Shown here: positions 7,946 through 16,043 of the stretch, one piece after another
Layout of the letters: each line of letters opens with the position of its first letter
Numbering within the stretch: the stretch's first letter is position 1
Origin: Scatosoma sp900555925
Lineage (GTDB): Bacteria; Bacillota; Clostridia; Christensenellales; Borkfalkiaceae
DNA length: 64,000 nucleotides
Assembly: GCA_959603585.1 (NCBI GenBank)
Contig: CAUGYD010000001.1
Coordinates: 248,001 to 312,000, forward strand
Direction: 5' to 3'
Translations under genes and position numbers: made by a program
Notes under the pieces: model-generated
What the model was told of the DNA's origin: nothing
Database searches by the model: none
The model's input: the letters and a program-made list of their open reading frames with translations, nothing else

Positions 7946-9145
7946 TTAGTTAAGCGAAGCGACAAAACGTCCGATTCGTTTAATCCCCTCTTCGATGTCC
8001 TCTTCGGAAAGGGAATAGGAAAGTCTCACGCAGTCGTCCGCACCGAAGGAAATTCCCGGCACCACTGCGACCTTCTCCGCGTCCAAAAGCGCGTCGGAGA
8101 AAGAAATCGAACCGTCTATTTTTTTACCTTTATACGACTTCCCGTACGTACCGTTCACGACCAGCATCACGTAGAAGGCTCCGTCCGGCTCCACGGCGGA
8201 AACGCCGTCCGTCTCCTCGATGAGGCGGAGCATCTTTTCCCGTCTCGAAGCGAATACTTCCACCATTTTCTGAACTTCGCTCTCAGGGGAGGCGAGCGCC
8301 TCTATTGCCGCATATTGCGAAATCGAACAGGCATTGGAGGTCGCGTGGCTCTGGAAGGAATCGATCGCTTTTGCGACGTCCTTCGGCGCGGCGAGGTAAC
8401 CGACGCGCCAGCCCGTCATGGCGTACGTCTTGGAAACGCCGTTGACGGTAATCGTCAAATCCTTCATCTTCTCGGAACAAGCCGCAATAGAGAAGGGCTT
8501 CACACCGTTATAGCAGAGCTTTTCGTAAATCTCGTCGGAAAGGACGAAGATTTCAGCCTCCTCGCAGACCTTTGCAATCGCGCGCACCTCCTCTTCCGTA
8601 TACACCGCGCCCGTGGGATTGGACGGGGAATTGAAGATGAGCATTTTCGTTTTAGGCGTAATCGCGGCTTTGAGCTCTTCGGGGGTAAACTTAAACTTCT
8701 CCTCTTTCTTGCACTGTATGTATACGGGCACGCCGCCGCAGACCTTCACCACTTCGGGATAGGTCAGCCAATAGGGAGCGGGAATGATGACCTCGTCGCC
8801 CTCCTCCAAAATTGCAAAACAGGCGTTAAAAATGGAATGCTTTGCGCCGTCCGAAACAATGATTTGAGAGGGCTCGTAAGAAAGGCCGTTATCTTTGAGA
8901 AATTTGTCGCACACGGCCTTTCTCAAAGGCGCGAGCCCCGAAGAGGGGGTATACTTCGTGTAGCCCTTGTCGAGCGCGGCCTTCGCTGCGTCGATAATGT
9001 GACCGGGGGTGTTGAAATCGGGCTCTCCCACGCCGAACGAAACGACGGGTTCGCCCGCCGCCTTCATCGCCTTCGCCTTCGCCGTAATGGCCAAGGTCAG
9101 TGACGGGGAAATGGCGGACATTCTCGATGCGATTCTTTTGTTCAT
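7946..9145 (-). CDS. Aspartate aminotransferase, class I/II
   Basis: PLP-dependent transaminase of subfamily I-gamma, probably interconverting aspartate and oxaloacetate with 2-oxoglutarate/glutamate. Its 399 residues are normal length. The visible motifs are GEPDFNTP near the N-terminus (substrate loop), FNSPSNPTGA (171-180), SDEIYEKL (203-210), the PLP lysine Lys239 in NGVSKTYAMTGWRVGY, and VRLSYS near the C-terminus with the arginine that binds the substrate carboxylate. Substrate preference between Asp, aromatic and other acceptors cannot be decided from motifs. A promoter lies at 9213-9241. Confidence 0.9.
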   Translation of the reverse strand: MNKRIASRMSAISPSLTLAITAKAKAMKAAGEPVVSFGVGEPDFNTPGHIIDAAKAALDKGYTKYTPSSGLAPLRKAVCDKFLKDNGLSYEPSQIIVSDGAKHSIFNACFAILEEGDEVIIPAPYWLTYPEVVKVCGGVPVYIQCKKEEKFKFTPEELKAAITPKTKMLIFNSPSNPTGAVYTEEEVRAIAKVCEEAEIFVLSDEIYEKLCYNGVKPFSIAACSEKMKDLTITVNGVSKTYAMTGWRVGYLAAPKDVAKAIDSFQSHATSNACSISQYAAIEALASPESEVQKMVEVFASRREKMLRLIEETDGVSAVEPDGAFYVMLVVNGTYGKSYKGKKIDGSISFSDALLDAEKVAVVPGISFGADDCVRLSYSLSEEDIEEGIKRIGRFVASLN

Positions 9146-9508
9146 GACTATATATTCTCCGATAAAAAAATTGTTTTTTCGATTTTAACGGGCTATAATA
9201 TTCTTTTTTTCTATTTTACTCGTTTTCGGCAAAAAAATCAACCTATCGCGCGCCTCGGAAAAGAAATTTTTATTTTTGCTCAAATTTTTCGCTTTTTTGC
9301 ACGCTTTTTCCTTTCTCATTTATTAAAAGTTTTCCGTTTTCTTCCGTTTTTCGTGCATCTTGCACCTTCGGCGACGGGACTTTTCCCCTATTTGCGGTCC
9401 CTCGTCCTCTCGACGGCTTTTTTGCGTTTCTTCTTATGCCGGCCCTTTCTTTTTTCAATTTGCACCCTCGTTTCCCTCCCGCCTTTCGGACGCAAAAAAA
9501 CGCGGAGT
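9146..9508. other. Intergenic region between aspartate aminotransferase gene and prfA
   Basis: The 363-bp gap contains the aminotransferase promoter and, at its right end, the prfA terminator. The middle is AT-rich with lysine-rich open frames but no start signal or recognisable protein, so I see no gene. Confidence 0.5.
9213..9241 (-). promoter_or_regulatory. Promoter of the aspartate aminotransferase gene
   Basis: On the minus strand TTGATT (9241-9236) and TAAAAT (9218-9213) have a 17-bp spacer, about 65 bp before the start codon. Confidence 0.55.
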
Positions 9509-9518
9509 TTATTCCGCG
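9494..9518 (-). terminator. prfA terminator overlapping the stop codon
   Basis: The minus-strand stem CGCGGA (9518-9513) / TCCGCG (9506-9501) is followed by TTTTTTT. The prfA stop codon (9511-9509) lies in the loop, so the last codons form the 5' arm. Confidence 0.75.
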
Positions 9519-10585
9519 CTGTTTTCGCTCGCGAGCATCGCCTCTCTGTCCGCCAAAGCCAGAGCTTCTACCATAGAATCGATGTCCCCCATGATAAACG
9601 AATCGAGATTGTATTGGCTGAGTCCTATCCGATGATCGGTGACGCGGCTCTGCGGGAAATTATAAGTGCGGATACGCTCGCTCCTGTCCCCCGTTCCCAC
9701 GAGACTGCGGCGGTTTTCCGTCCGTTCTCTTTCGCTTCGGCCGTTATAGTAGTCGTACAGTCTCGAACGCAGGACTTTGAACGCCCTCTCCTTATTTTTC
9801 AGTTGAGAACGCTCGTCCTGACAGGTGACGACGATTCCCGTGGGGAAATGCGTGATTCGGACCGCCGACGCCACCTTATTGACGTTCTGGCCGCCCGCGC
9901 CGCCCGAATGGAAAATATCGATCCGAATATCCTTGTCGTTGATTTCCACCTCCACGTCCTCCGCTTCGGGGAGCACCGCCACCGTCGCGGTAGAGGTATG
10001 AATCCGCCCCTGCGTCTCCGTCTCCGGAACCCGCTGGACGCGGTGAACGCCGCTCTCGTATTTGAGGAGCTTATACGCCCCTTTTCCCGAAACGTTGTAT
10101 ACGGCCTCCTTGACGCCGCCCAATTCCGTGGAATTTACGTCCGCCGCCTCCACGCGGAGCCTGTGCGCGGCACAATAATTCTGATACATGCGGCAAAGCT
10201 CCGCGGCGAACAGCGCCGCCTCCTCCCCTCCCGCACCCGCGCGGATTTCGAGAATACAGCTCCGCTCGTCGTTTTTGTCCTTGGGAAGAAGCAATATTTT
10301 GAGCTCCTCTTTGATTCCCGAAAGCCTTTCTTTACAGACATAGGCTTCATCGGAAAACAGCTTGCGCATTTCGGGGTCGGATTCTTCCTCCGCGCCCGCG
10401 AACGCTTCTTTCATCTCTCTTTCGCACGCGAGATATTCGATATATTTTTCCGCTGTCTCCTGAATATCCGCGCGTTCCTTGGAAATTTTCGCAAAAGCGC
10501 CCATGTCCGAAATGACGTTCGCATCGGAGAGCTGCGCGGACAAAAATTCATATCTTTTCAAAATATCGTCGAGTTTCTTGAACAT
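9509..10585 (-). CDS. prfA: Peptide chain release factor 1
   Basis: RF1 recognises UAA/UAG in the ribosomal A site and triggers peptide release. Its 358 residues are standard. The GGQ motif (231-233 in HSGGAGGQNVNK) sits in the catalytic domain. The codon-reading tripeptide of RF1 is Pro187-Glu-Thr189 in RVPETETQGRIHTS, of the PxT type that separates RF1 from RF2 (SPF). The N-terminal coiled-coil domain covers about residues 1-100. It follows the DUF1385-PrmC gene by 32 bp. PrmC methylates the glutamine of GGQ, so enzyme and substrate are co-transcribed. Confidence 0.97.
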   Translation of the reverse strand: MFKKLDDILKRYEFLSAQLSDANVISDMGAFAKISKERADIQETAEKYIEYLACEREMKEAFAGAEEESDPEMRKLFSDEAYVCKERLSGIKEELKILLLPKDKNDERSCILEIRAGAGGEEAALFAAELCRMYQNYCAAHRLRVEAADVNSTELGGVKEAVYNVSGKGAYKLLKYESGVHRVQRVPETETQGRIHTSTATVAVLPEAEDVEVEINDKDIRIDIFHSGGAGGQNVNKVASAVRITHFPTGIVVTCQDERSQLKNKERAFKVLRSRLYDYYNGRSERERTENRRSLVGTGDRSERIRTYNFPQSRVTDHRIGLSQYNLDSFIMGDIDSMVEALALADREAMLASENSAE

Positions 10586-10617
10586 ACCCTTTTATCCCGC
10601 CGTTTCTTTGTTTTTTA

Positions 10618-12447
10618 TCAGACGACGATTTTCACAAATCTGTCCACGCCCTGCAAATCTTTGAGAATCATCGCGTAATCGCAGTACTTGAACAGCTTGA
10701 CGACCTCCTCCGCTTCGCCCAACCCCACTTCCATGATGAGCATACCGCCGCGGGAGAGATATTTCGTCGCGTTCTCCGCGATGCGGCGATAGAAATCGAG
10801 TCCGTCCTCGCCTCCGTCCAGAGCTCCGCGCGGCTCGAAATCCCGCACCTCGCGCTGTAAACTCTCTATCTCCTTCGTGGGAATATAGGGCGGATTGCTC
10901 ACGATGATGTCGTATCTCCCGCGAATCCGCGAAAACAGGTCGGACTGCACGAAAGCGATGTCCGCATTGTTCTCCAAAGCGTTCTCTTTGGCGAGCTCCA
11001 ACGCCTCCGCACTAATATCCGAAGCCGTCACGCTCACTTTGCGGCGATTTTTTTCCAGCTCTTTATATACGGCAATCGCGATCGCGCCGCTGCCCGTACA
11101 GAGGTCGAGAATACTGTCCCCTTCCTCCGCTGAGGAAATTACCTGCTGGGCGAGCTCCTCCGTTTCGGGGCGGGGGATGAGCACCCTTTCGTCCACTTTT
11201 ATTTTATAGCCGTAAAAGTCCGTATCCCCGATGATATACCAAAGCGGTCGGCCCGTGAGTCGTTCGTCCGCGACTTTGAGAATTTCCTTGACCTGCGCGA
11301 TTCTGAGAATATGTTCCTCGCCGCTCACCGCGCTCTTGGGAATATTCAGGAGAATGGAGAAGATCCACTCGGCCTCTTCCTCCTCTATTCCGTTATCTTT
11401 GAAACGTTTTTTCGTATTGGAAAGGAGCTCCGTCATCTTGCACGCCGTCGCGAATACCGTTTCGGGAATCGTCGGGTCGGCGTCCATTTTCAGGACCTTT
11501 TCAAAGGCGGCGATCGCACATTCCAGCATGCCGTCGTCCGGATCCCGCGTCGTAATGCGCTGCAAAAGAAGCCCCGGCGCTTTGAACACGAGGAAAAATT
11601 TATTCTGCGTCTTTGCGAGCGCGCGCAATATTTCATAGGAAACACCCGCGACGACGGGAAGAAGCAGCAGCTTAAAAATCAAGCGGATAAAGAAATCCAG
11701 CGTCTTATGCCCCGTATAGATGAACGCGCCCACGACCGTATTGGCGAGGGAAAACACGAGGATACTCACCACCATGACGAGAAAGAGAAAGGTCGTGCCG
11801 CAGCGGTCATGTACGCGGGAACAGCCGCGCACGTTCTCCACCGTCAGGGGGAGTCCCCGCTCGAAACAGGTGATGGTCTTATGTTCGGCGCCGTGGTACA
11901 TAAACACGCGGCGAAGGGACGGGAAAAGAGAAATCCCCAGAATATACAAAATAAATACGGCGATGCGGATTCCCCCTTCGATGAGGTTGAACCAAAGTCC
12001 TTCCAACCCCGTGGTCTTGAAAGGCGTGAGCCCCGTCAGATACTGCGGAAGCATGACGAAAATGACGATGGCGAGCGCAATTCCGAGAACGGTGGCCAGA
12101 CCGTTCAAGAGGGAATTGACGTTGATTTTATGTTTTTCCGCCAGCCATTTTTCGGCTTTTGAAGGCTGTTCCGTGTCTCCTTCCGCGACCTCGGCGCTGC
12201 GCATCAAAACGCGGTTTCCGACGACGAGAGAGGAAACGAAATTAAAAATGCCCCGAATGAAGGGCAGGCGGGAAAAACGGCTCTTTTTTTCGGGCGGAGT
12301 AATGCGTTCCGCCTCCACCTGAATATTTCCCTCGGGGTCTCTGACGGCAGTGGCCATGGCGAGTTTTCCCCGCATCATCACGCCCTCCATAACCGCCTGA
12401 CCGCCGATATACGTACAGTTTTTTTTCTCGGTATCTGATTTTTTCAT
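10618..12447 (-). CDS. prmC: DUF1385 membrane protein fused to release-factor glutamine methyltransferase
   Basis: One uninterrupted 609-codon frame joins two proteins. Residues 1 to about 315 are a DUF1385 (YqhQ-like) membrane protein: GGQAVMEGVMMRG at 15-27, then several membrane segments and YHGAEHKTITCFE. Residues from about 330 are a complete PrmC/HemK, which uses SAM to methylate the GGQ glutamine of release factors. It has the helical N-terminal domain, IPRPETEEL, LDLCTGSGAIAI (SAM loop), and the catalytic NPPYIP, ending LQGVDRFVKIVV. prfA is directly downstream and rpmE upstream, the usual Firmicute neighbourhood. In most relatives I know the two parts are separate adjacent genes, so the fusion would tether PrmC to the membrane. 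No frameshift is seen. Confidence 0.9.
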   Translation of the reverse strand: MKKSDTEKKNCTYIGGQAVMEGVMMRGKLAMATAVRDPEGNIQVEAERITPPEKKSRFSRLPFIRGIFNFVSSLVVGNRVLMRSAEVAEGDTEQPSKAEKWLAEKHKINVNSLLNGLATVLGIALAIVIFVMLPQYLTGLTPFKTTGLEGLWFNLIEGGIRIAVFILYILGISLFPSLRRVFMYHGAEHKTITCFERGLPLTVENVRGCSRVHDRCGTTFLFLVMVVSILVFSLANTVVGAFIYTGHKTLDFFIRLIFKLLLLPVVAGVSYEILRALAKTQNKFFLVFKAPGLLLQRITTRDPDDGMLECAIAAFEKVLKMDADPTIPETVFATACKMTELLSNTKKRFKDNGIEEEEAEWIFSILLNIPKSAVSGEEHILRIAQVKEILKVADERLTGRPLWYIIGDTDFYGYKIKVDERVLIPRPETEELAQQVISSAEEGDSILDLCTGSGAIAIAVYKELEKNRRKVSVTASDISAEALELAKENALENNADIAFVQSDLFSRIRGRYDIIVSNPPYIPTKEIESLQREVRDFEPRGALDGGEDGLDFYRRIAENATKYLSRGGMLIMEVGLGEAEEVVKLFKYCDYAMILKDLQGVDRFVKIVV

Positions 12448-12494
12448 ACGCCTATATTATATTCCGCAAGTGCCGCGGCAAATCGTTTTTCCAC

Positions 12495-12533
12495 AAAAAA
12501 TAAGGCTTTAAGATGAAAAGACACCTTAAAGCC
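12495..12533 (-). terminator. rpmE terminator
   Basis: The minus-strand stem GGCTTTAAGGTG / CATCTTAAAGCC (12533-12522 with 12515-12504) has one G-U pair and is followed by TTATTTTTT. Confidence 0.85.
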
Positions 12534-12548
12534 CGTTTCGTTTCTTCC

Positions 12549-12752
12549 TTACATTCCGTATCTTTTCTTGAACTTATCGATACGTCCGCCGGTATCCACC
12601 AGCTTCTGCTTGCCCGTGAAGAAAGGATGGCAGTTGCTGCAAATATCCACCTTCATGACGTCCCCGTCTTTCGTGGTTCCCGTCTTGAACGTAGCGCCGC
12701 AGGCACAAACTACCGTTACTTCGTGATATTTGGGATGTATATCGGGTTTCAT
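12549..12752 (-). CDS. rpmE: 50S ribosomal protein L31, zinc-binding type
   Basis: This is a 67-residue large-subunit protein. I chose the ATG at 12752 (MKPDIHPKYH) because GAGGTG lies just before it and all known L31 proteins start this way; the frame stays open further upstream. Cys16, Cys18, Cys38 and Cys41 (CAC ... CSNC) are all present, so this is the zinc-containing C+ form and not the zinc-independent YtiA/YkgM form. The tail KFKKRYGM is conserved. A good sigma-A promoter precedes it and a terminator follows, so it can be transcribed alone or read through into the DUF1385-PrmC gene. Confidence 0.95.
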   Translation of the reverse strand: MKPDIHPKYHEVTVVCACGATFKTGTTKDGDVMKVDICSNCHPFFTGKQKLVDTGGRIDKFKKRYGM

Positions 12753-12798
12753 TTTTATCACCTCGCTGTTTGTGTGCTTTCCATTCAGATGCTTACCC

Positions 12799-12827
12799 AT
12801 TATAGCGCTTTTTTTTTTGCCCGTCAA
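12799..12827 (-). promoter_or_regulatory. Promoter of rpmE
   Basis: The minus-strand TTGACG (12827-12822) and TATAAT (12804-12799) are separated by 17 bp that include a ten-base A run. This lies about 47 bp from the start codon. Confidence 0.8.
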
Positions 12828-12856
12828 CTGTTTTTGAGTGAATTTGCAAAAAATAG

Positions 12857-12885
12857 TTGCAAAAATCCTTCAAATGCGTTATACT
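12857..12885 (+). promoter_or_regulatory. Promoter of the MDR oxidoreductase gene
   Basis: TTGCAA (12857-12862) and TATACT (12880-12885) have a 17-bp spacer. The start of transcription would fall near 12892, about 88 bp before the ATG. The upstream in-frame codon at 12857 lies inside this promoter and cannot be the start. Confidence 0.6.
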
Positions 12886-12979
12886 GATTTCAAGCGGAGA
12901 AAACAAATGCTCTTTCTCCTTTTTAAGGGCAGCCCGACCGGGACCGCCCCATCGAATTTTAAGGATTACAGGCATCGAA

Positions 12980-13978
12980 ATGAAAGTTTGGCAACTCAAT
13001 TCCCCCAATAATTTACAGCGCGCCGAAGCACCCGACCTCGAGCTCTCCTCGGGAAAAGTGAAAGTCAAGGTCACGAAAGCTCTCCTCTCCGAAGCGGACG
13101 TGGCGGTTTATTCGGGCGCCACGAAGGTAAAATATCCCGTCGTTCCCGGCAGATATGCCATCGGGCAGGTGACGGAAGCGACGGAAGATTCCTATATGAA
13201 AAAGGGCGACAGAGTCTATCTCGCAGGCGCCATGGAGGACGAGTGCGCTCCCGACGGCTTAAAAATCGCGGGCGAGAGCATGAACGGCTTTTACCGCGAT
13301 TTCGTGCTCGCGGGTGCGGACGAGGCCTATGTCCTTCCCGCCTCCGTCTCGGACGAAGCGGCTTTTTTAATCGACGCGGTAGCGACCGCGGAACACGTCG
13401 TGGAACAAATGCACGTTTCCATAGGTCAGCACGTCCTCGTCGTGGGCGGCGGACTGTACGGCAATATTCTCTGTCAGATCCTCATCTATCACCGCGCGGT
13501 GCCCATCTTGGCGGACAATAACGCCGAACGACTCAACCGCGCGAAAAAGAGCGGAATCTATTATACTTATCCCAACGACGAAACCTTAAAGGAGCATATT
13601 CTCCAAGTGACGGGCGGAAAGCTCGCCGACGCGGCGGTATACCTCGCCTTTTCCAACAAGAGCGAACCTTCCACCGTCTTTTCCCTCGTGGCGCGGGAAG
13701 CGTATGTGGCGTATTGCGCGATGACGGGAAAGAGCCTCGTCGTCAATCTGGAAAACGCCCTGAAAAACAACGTGACCGTAAAAGGAATTACCGAAAGTCG
13801 GGAATTTGTCAGCACCGCCATCAACATTCTCGCAAATAAGGCCGTCAATTTTTCCGAATTTGCTTACGGCAGTTTTGCCGAGGAACAGCTCCCCGAACTC
13901 TTGAAAAAATATGCGGCGCTCGCCGCAGAGGGAGCCGCCCTCCCCGAACAGCTAGATATCGTCAAGTTTATTTTCTGA
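12980..13978 (+). CDS. MDR-superfamily (alcohol dehydrogenase-like) oxidoreductase
   Basis: This is a 332-residue NAD(P)-dependent medium-chain dehydrogenase/reductase-like protein. The N-terminal GroES-like half contains VVPGRYAIGQVTEA and KKGDRVYLAG. The Rossmann half begins with LVVGGGLYGNILCQIL, the dinucleotide loop. The catalytic zinc ligands of classical members (Cys in the first loop, His-Glu pair) are not seen, nor is the four-cysteine structural lobe. It is therefore either a zinc-independent reductase or a degenerate member, and the substrate is unknown. The start at 12980 (MKVWQLNSPNN) is chosen because family similarity begins there and the promoter lies upstream of it. It is monocistronic. 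Confidence 0.75.
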   Translation: MKVWQLNSPNNLQRAEAPDLELSSGKVKVKVTKALLSEADVAVYSGATKVKYPVVPGRYAIGQVTEATEDSYMKKGDRVYLAGAMEDECAPDGLKIAGESMNGFYRDFVLAGADEAYVLPASVSDEAAFLIDAVATAEHVVEQMHVSIGQHVLVVGGGLYGNILCQILIYHRAVPILADNNAERLNRAKKSGIYYTYPNDETLKEHILQVTGGKLADAAVYLAFSNKSEPSTVFSLVAREAYVAYCAMTGKSLVVNLENALKNNVTVKGITESREFVSTAINILANKAVNFSEFAYGSFAEEQLPELLKKYAALAAEGAALPEQLDIVKFIF

Positions 13979-14058
13979 TTTTTTGATTTTATCCCGCATT
14001 GTGCCGCGGCGAGGTCTTTCGCATTCCCGCGCGCCTTAATCTCAGGCGGTTATTCCGT

Positions 14059-14148
14059 AACGGCGTATCTCGCGGTAATACATTCCACGACGGCGTATTT
14101 TGCAACGGCGTATCTCGCGGCAATATATTCCACGGCGGCGTGTGTGCT
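14059..14148. repeat. Two-copy 45-bp tandem repeat
   Basis: Units 14059-14103 and 14104-14148 start AACGGCGTATCTCGCGG and differ at a handful of positions. Each unit contains GGCGTAT twice. A perfect palindrome CCCGCATATGCGGG (14151-14164) follows directly. It lies in the gap before the HAD phosphatase gene, with no spacer-like unique DNA between units. Confidence 0.85.
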
Positions 14149-14224
14149 TCCCCGCATATGCGGGAAAGCGGCAACATTCCTCTCCCCCGCAAGCGAAAAA
14201 ACGATTCCCCTGTAATAATTTTGT

Positions 14225-15031
14225 ATGATTAAATTTATCGCCACCGATTTGGACGGAACGCTTCTCGACGGAGAAGGCGCCCTTCCCTCAGAAATTTTCC
14301 CCTTGGTCGCGCGCCTTTCGGAGTGCGGCATTCTTTTCGCCCCCGCAAGCGGGAGACAGTACGCAAATCTCAAAAAGCTCTTTTTTCCCGTATGGGAGAA
14401 GCTGTTGTTTATTTGCGAAAACGGCGCTTTGGTGCGCCGCGGAGAGGAAACTTTATACCTCGACCCCATACCCGTATCGCTCATCAAGGGAACATTGGAC
14501 GCCGTCAGGCGGACCGAAGGGCTCTATCCCATTCTCTGCGGCGCGGACAACGCATACATAGAAGATACAGACGAGCCGTTCCGCACCCGCGCGCGGGAAC
14601 CCTACTCCAACTGTCTGGAAGTAGACAATCTCGACGAGGTCATCGATCGGGAACCCGTCTGTAAAATTTCCGTGTATAATACGCTTTCGGCGCGGGAACA
14701 GGGAATGAAAATCCTGCCGCCCCATCTTTGCGGACTGAATATCATTTTATCGGGCGAGCATTGGTGCGACATTTCCTCCGCCACGGCGGATAAGGGAACC
14801 GCGATCAAGGAAATTCAAAGGCGGCTCCGCCTTTCTCCCGACGAGTGCATGGCCTTCGGGGATCACATGAACGACGTCGGAATGTTGAAGGCCTGCACGC
14901 ATTCCAGAGCCGTCGAAAACGCCTATCCGCCCGTCAAGGAGATTTCCGCCGCGACGGTGCCATCCAATGCCGAACACGGCGTATTGAAAACGATTGCCGC
15001 GCTCTTAAAAGAGCGGGAAAAGGAGAAATAA
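14225..15031 (+). CDS. Cof-type HAD-family phosphatase
   Basis: This 268-residue cytosolic phosphatase belongs to the Cof/YidA-like branch of the HAD superfamily, acting on small phosphorylated metabolites (specificity unknown). Motif I is ATDLDGTLLDG, with nucleophile Asp8 and acid Asp10. Motif II is ASGRQ near residue 42, motif III includes DKGTAIKEI, and motif IV is FGDHMNDVGML with the Mg-binding aspartates. The C2B cap lies between motifs II and III. The ATG at 14225 lacks an obvious Shine-Dalgarno sequence. It is followed after 2 bp by the YfcE-like gene, so the two are co-translated. Confidence 0.88.
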   Translation: MIKFIATDLDGTLLDGEGALPSEIFPLVARLSECGILFAPASGRQYANLKKLFFPVWEKLLFICENGALVRRGEETLYLDPIPVSLIKGTLDAVRRTEGLYPILCGADNAYIEDTDEPFRTRAREPYSNCLEVDNLDEVIDREPVCKISVYNTLSAREQGMKILPPHLCGLNIILSGEHWCDISSATADKGTAIKEIQRRLRLSPDECMAFGDHMNDVGMLKACTHSRAVENAYPPVKEISAATVPSNAEHGVLKTIAALLKEREKEK

Positions 15032-15033
15032 AA

Positions 15034-15585
15034 ATGTCTGAAAAAATTGTGATCGCGTCGGATATTCACGGCTCGGCGCACTGGTGTGAAAAATTGCTGG
15101 GGGCAATCGAGCGGGAAAACCCCGCCAAAATTTTTCTTCTCGGAGACATCCTCTATCACGGTCCGAGAAACGAACTGCCCGAAGGTTATGCTCCCAAAGA
15201 AGTATTTGCGATGCTCAACCCCCTGAAAAAAAAGCTCCTCTGCGTCCGCGGCAACTGCGACAGCGAAGTAGACCAAATGGTTCTCGAATTTCCCGTTATG
15301 GCCGATTACGCGCTGCTTTTTTCGGCGGGCCGCACGATTTTCGCCACGCACGGACATCTTTTCGGGGAACAGAATCCCCCGCCTCTCTCCGCGGGCGATA
15401 TTCTCTTTAACGGGCATACCCATATCCCCTGCCATCGGGAAATCGAAGGCGGAATCCTGTACGCAAACTGCGGTTCCGTATCCCTGCCCAAAGAAAATAC
15501 CCCTCATTCCTATGTCGTTCTGGAAGGGGGAGAAATCGTCTGGAAGGAACTCGGCGGAAGAATCTTCGATCGCTGTAAACTGTAA
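15034..15585 (+). CDS. YfcE/MJ0936-type metallophosphoesterase
   Basis: This is a 183-residue calcineurin-like phosphodiesterase. The dimetal site is visible: SDIHGS (Asp10, His12), LLGDILYHG, RGNCDSE, ATHGH and NGHTHIP. The start ATG at 15034 follows AAGGAG of the preceding gene's end, 2 bp after the HAD stop codon. YfcE enzymes cleave phosphodiester model substrates in vitro, and their natural substrate is unclear. A strong terminator follows 89 bp downstream, closing the two-gene operon. Confidence 0.88.
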   Translation: MSEKIVIASDIHGSAHWCEKLLGAIERENPAKIFLLGDILYHGPRNELPEGYAPKEVFAMLNPLKKKLLCVRGNCDSEVDQMVLEFPVMADYALLFSAGRTIFATHGHLFGEQNPPPLSAGDILFNGHTHIPCHREIEGGILYANCGSVSLPKENTPHSYVVLEGGEIVWKELGGRIFDRCKL

Positions 15586-16043
15586 TTATAATTTACCGCT
15601 TATTTCCGCGTTTACGGACTGTCCTTCGCATCTTTCGTAAACCGTTTCGGCGCTTTTCGCGCGGAATTTAATCGCCGCCCCGACTTTTTTGTCGGGGCGG
15701 CATTTTTTGCGGGAACCGTATGCCTGTCCCGCAGACTCCGTAAAAATATTTTTCTTCGGATTGTCGTTTTGTCGGCGAAAGGATTTCAAACGCAAGTCCG
15801 TTTTCAAAAAACGATAAAGGAGCTTGGAAAAAACTTATTTTTTCGACGTGCGGTAAGGACTTTTCTCAGAACCTCCTTTTTTGACGAAAAAAGGGAAGTT
15901 TTGCCCGTTTGCGGATTCCCCGCATATGCCCTTTCCCGCACGCGGCTCAAACCGACCTTTTTCGACTGTCGTATTTTGTCAGATGAACCGCGGGGCATAT
16001 AAAAAACCCTGTTTTTTCCGACTTCCCGTTTCCGCCGTCTTTT
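15586..16043. other. Intergenic region after yfcE-like gene
   Basis: Apart from the terminator at 15674-15708, this 458-bp stretch between convergent genes has no recognisable gene, promoter or repeat. Open frames on both strands are low-complexity Phe/Arg/Lys-rich and look random. Confidence 0.5.
15674..15708 (+). terminator. Rho-independent terminator of the HAD/YfcE operon
   Basis: GCCGCCCCGAC (15674-15684) and GTCGGGGCGGC (15691-15701) form an 11-bp perfect stem with a T6 loop, followed by ATTTTTT. Confidence 0.95.

Noticed and set aside
9270..9458. 62-codon lysine-rich frame on the minus strand
   Set aside because: Low-complexity Lys/Arg/Glu sequence with no ribosome binding site, in AT-rich intergenic DNA; looks random.
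13999..14232. 77-codon frame through the 45-bp repeat before the HAD gene
   Set aside because: Its repeated peptide simply reflects the DNA duplication, and the opposite strand is open as well.
15586..16002. Open frames of 73-77 codons on both strands after the YfcE-like gene
   Set aside because: They cross the terminator or overlap each other on opposite strands and show no domain or start signal.
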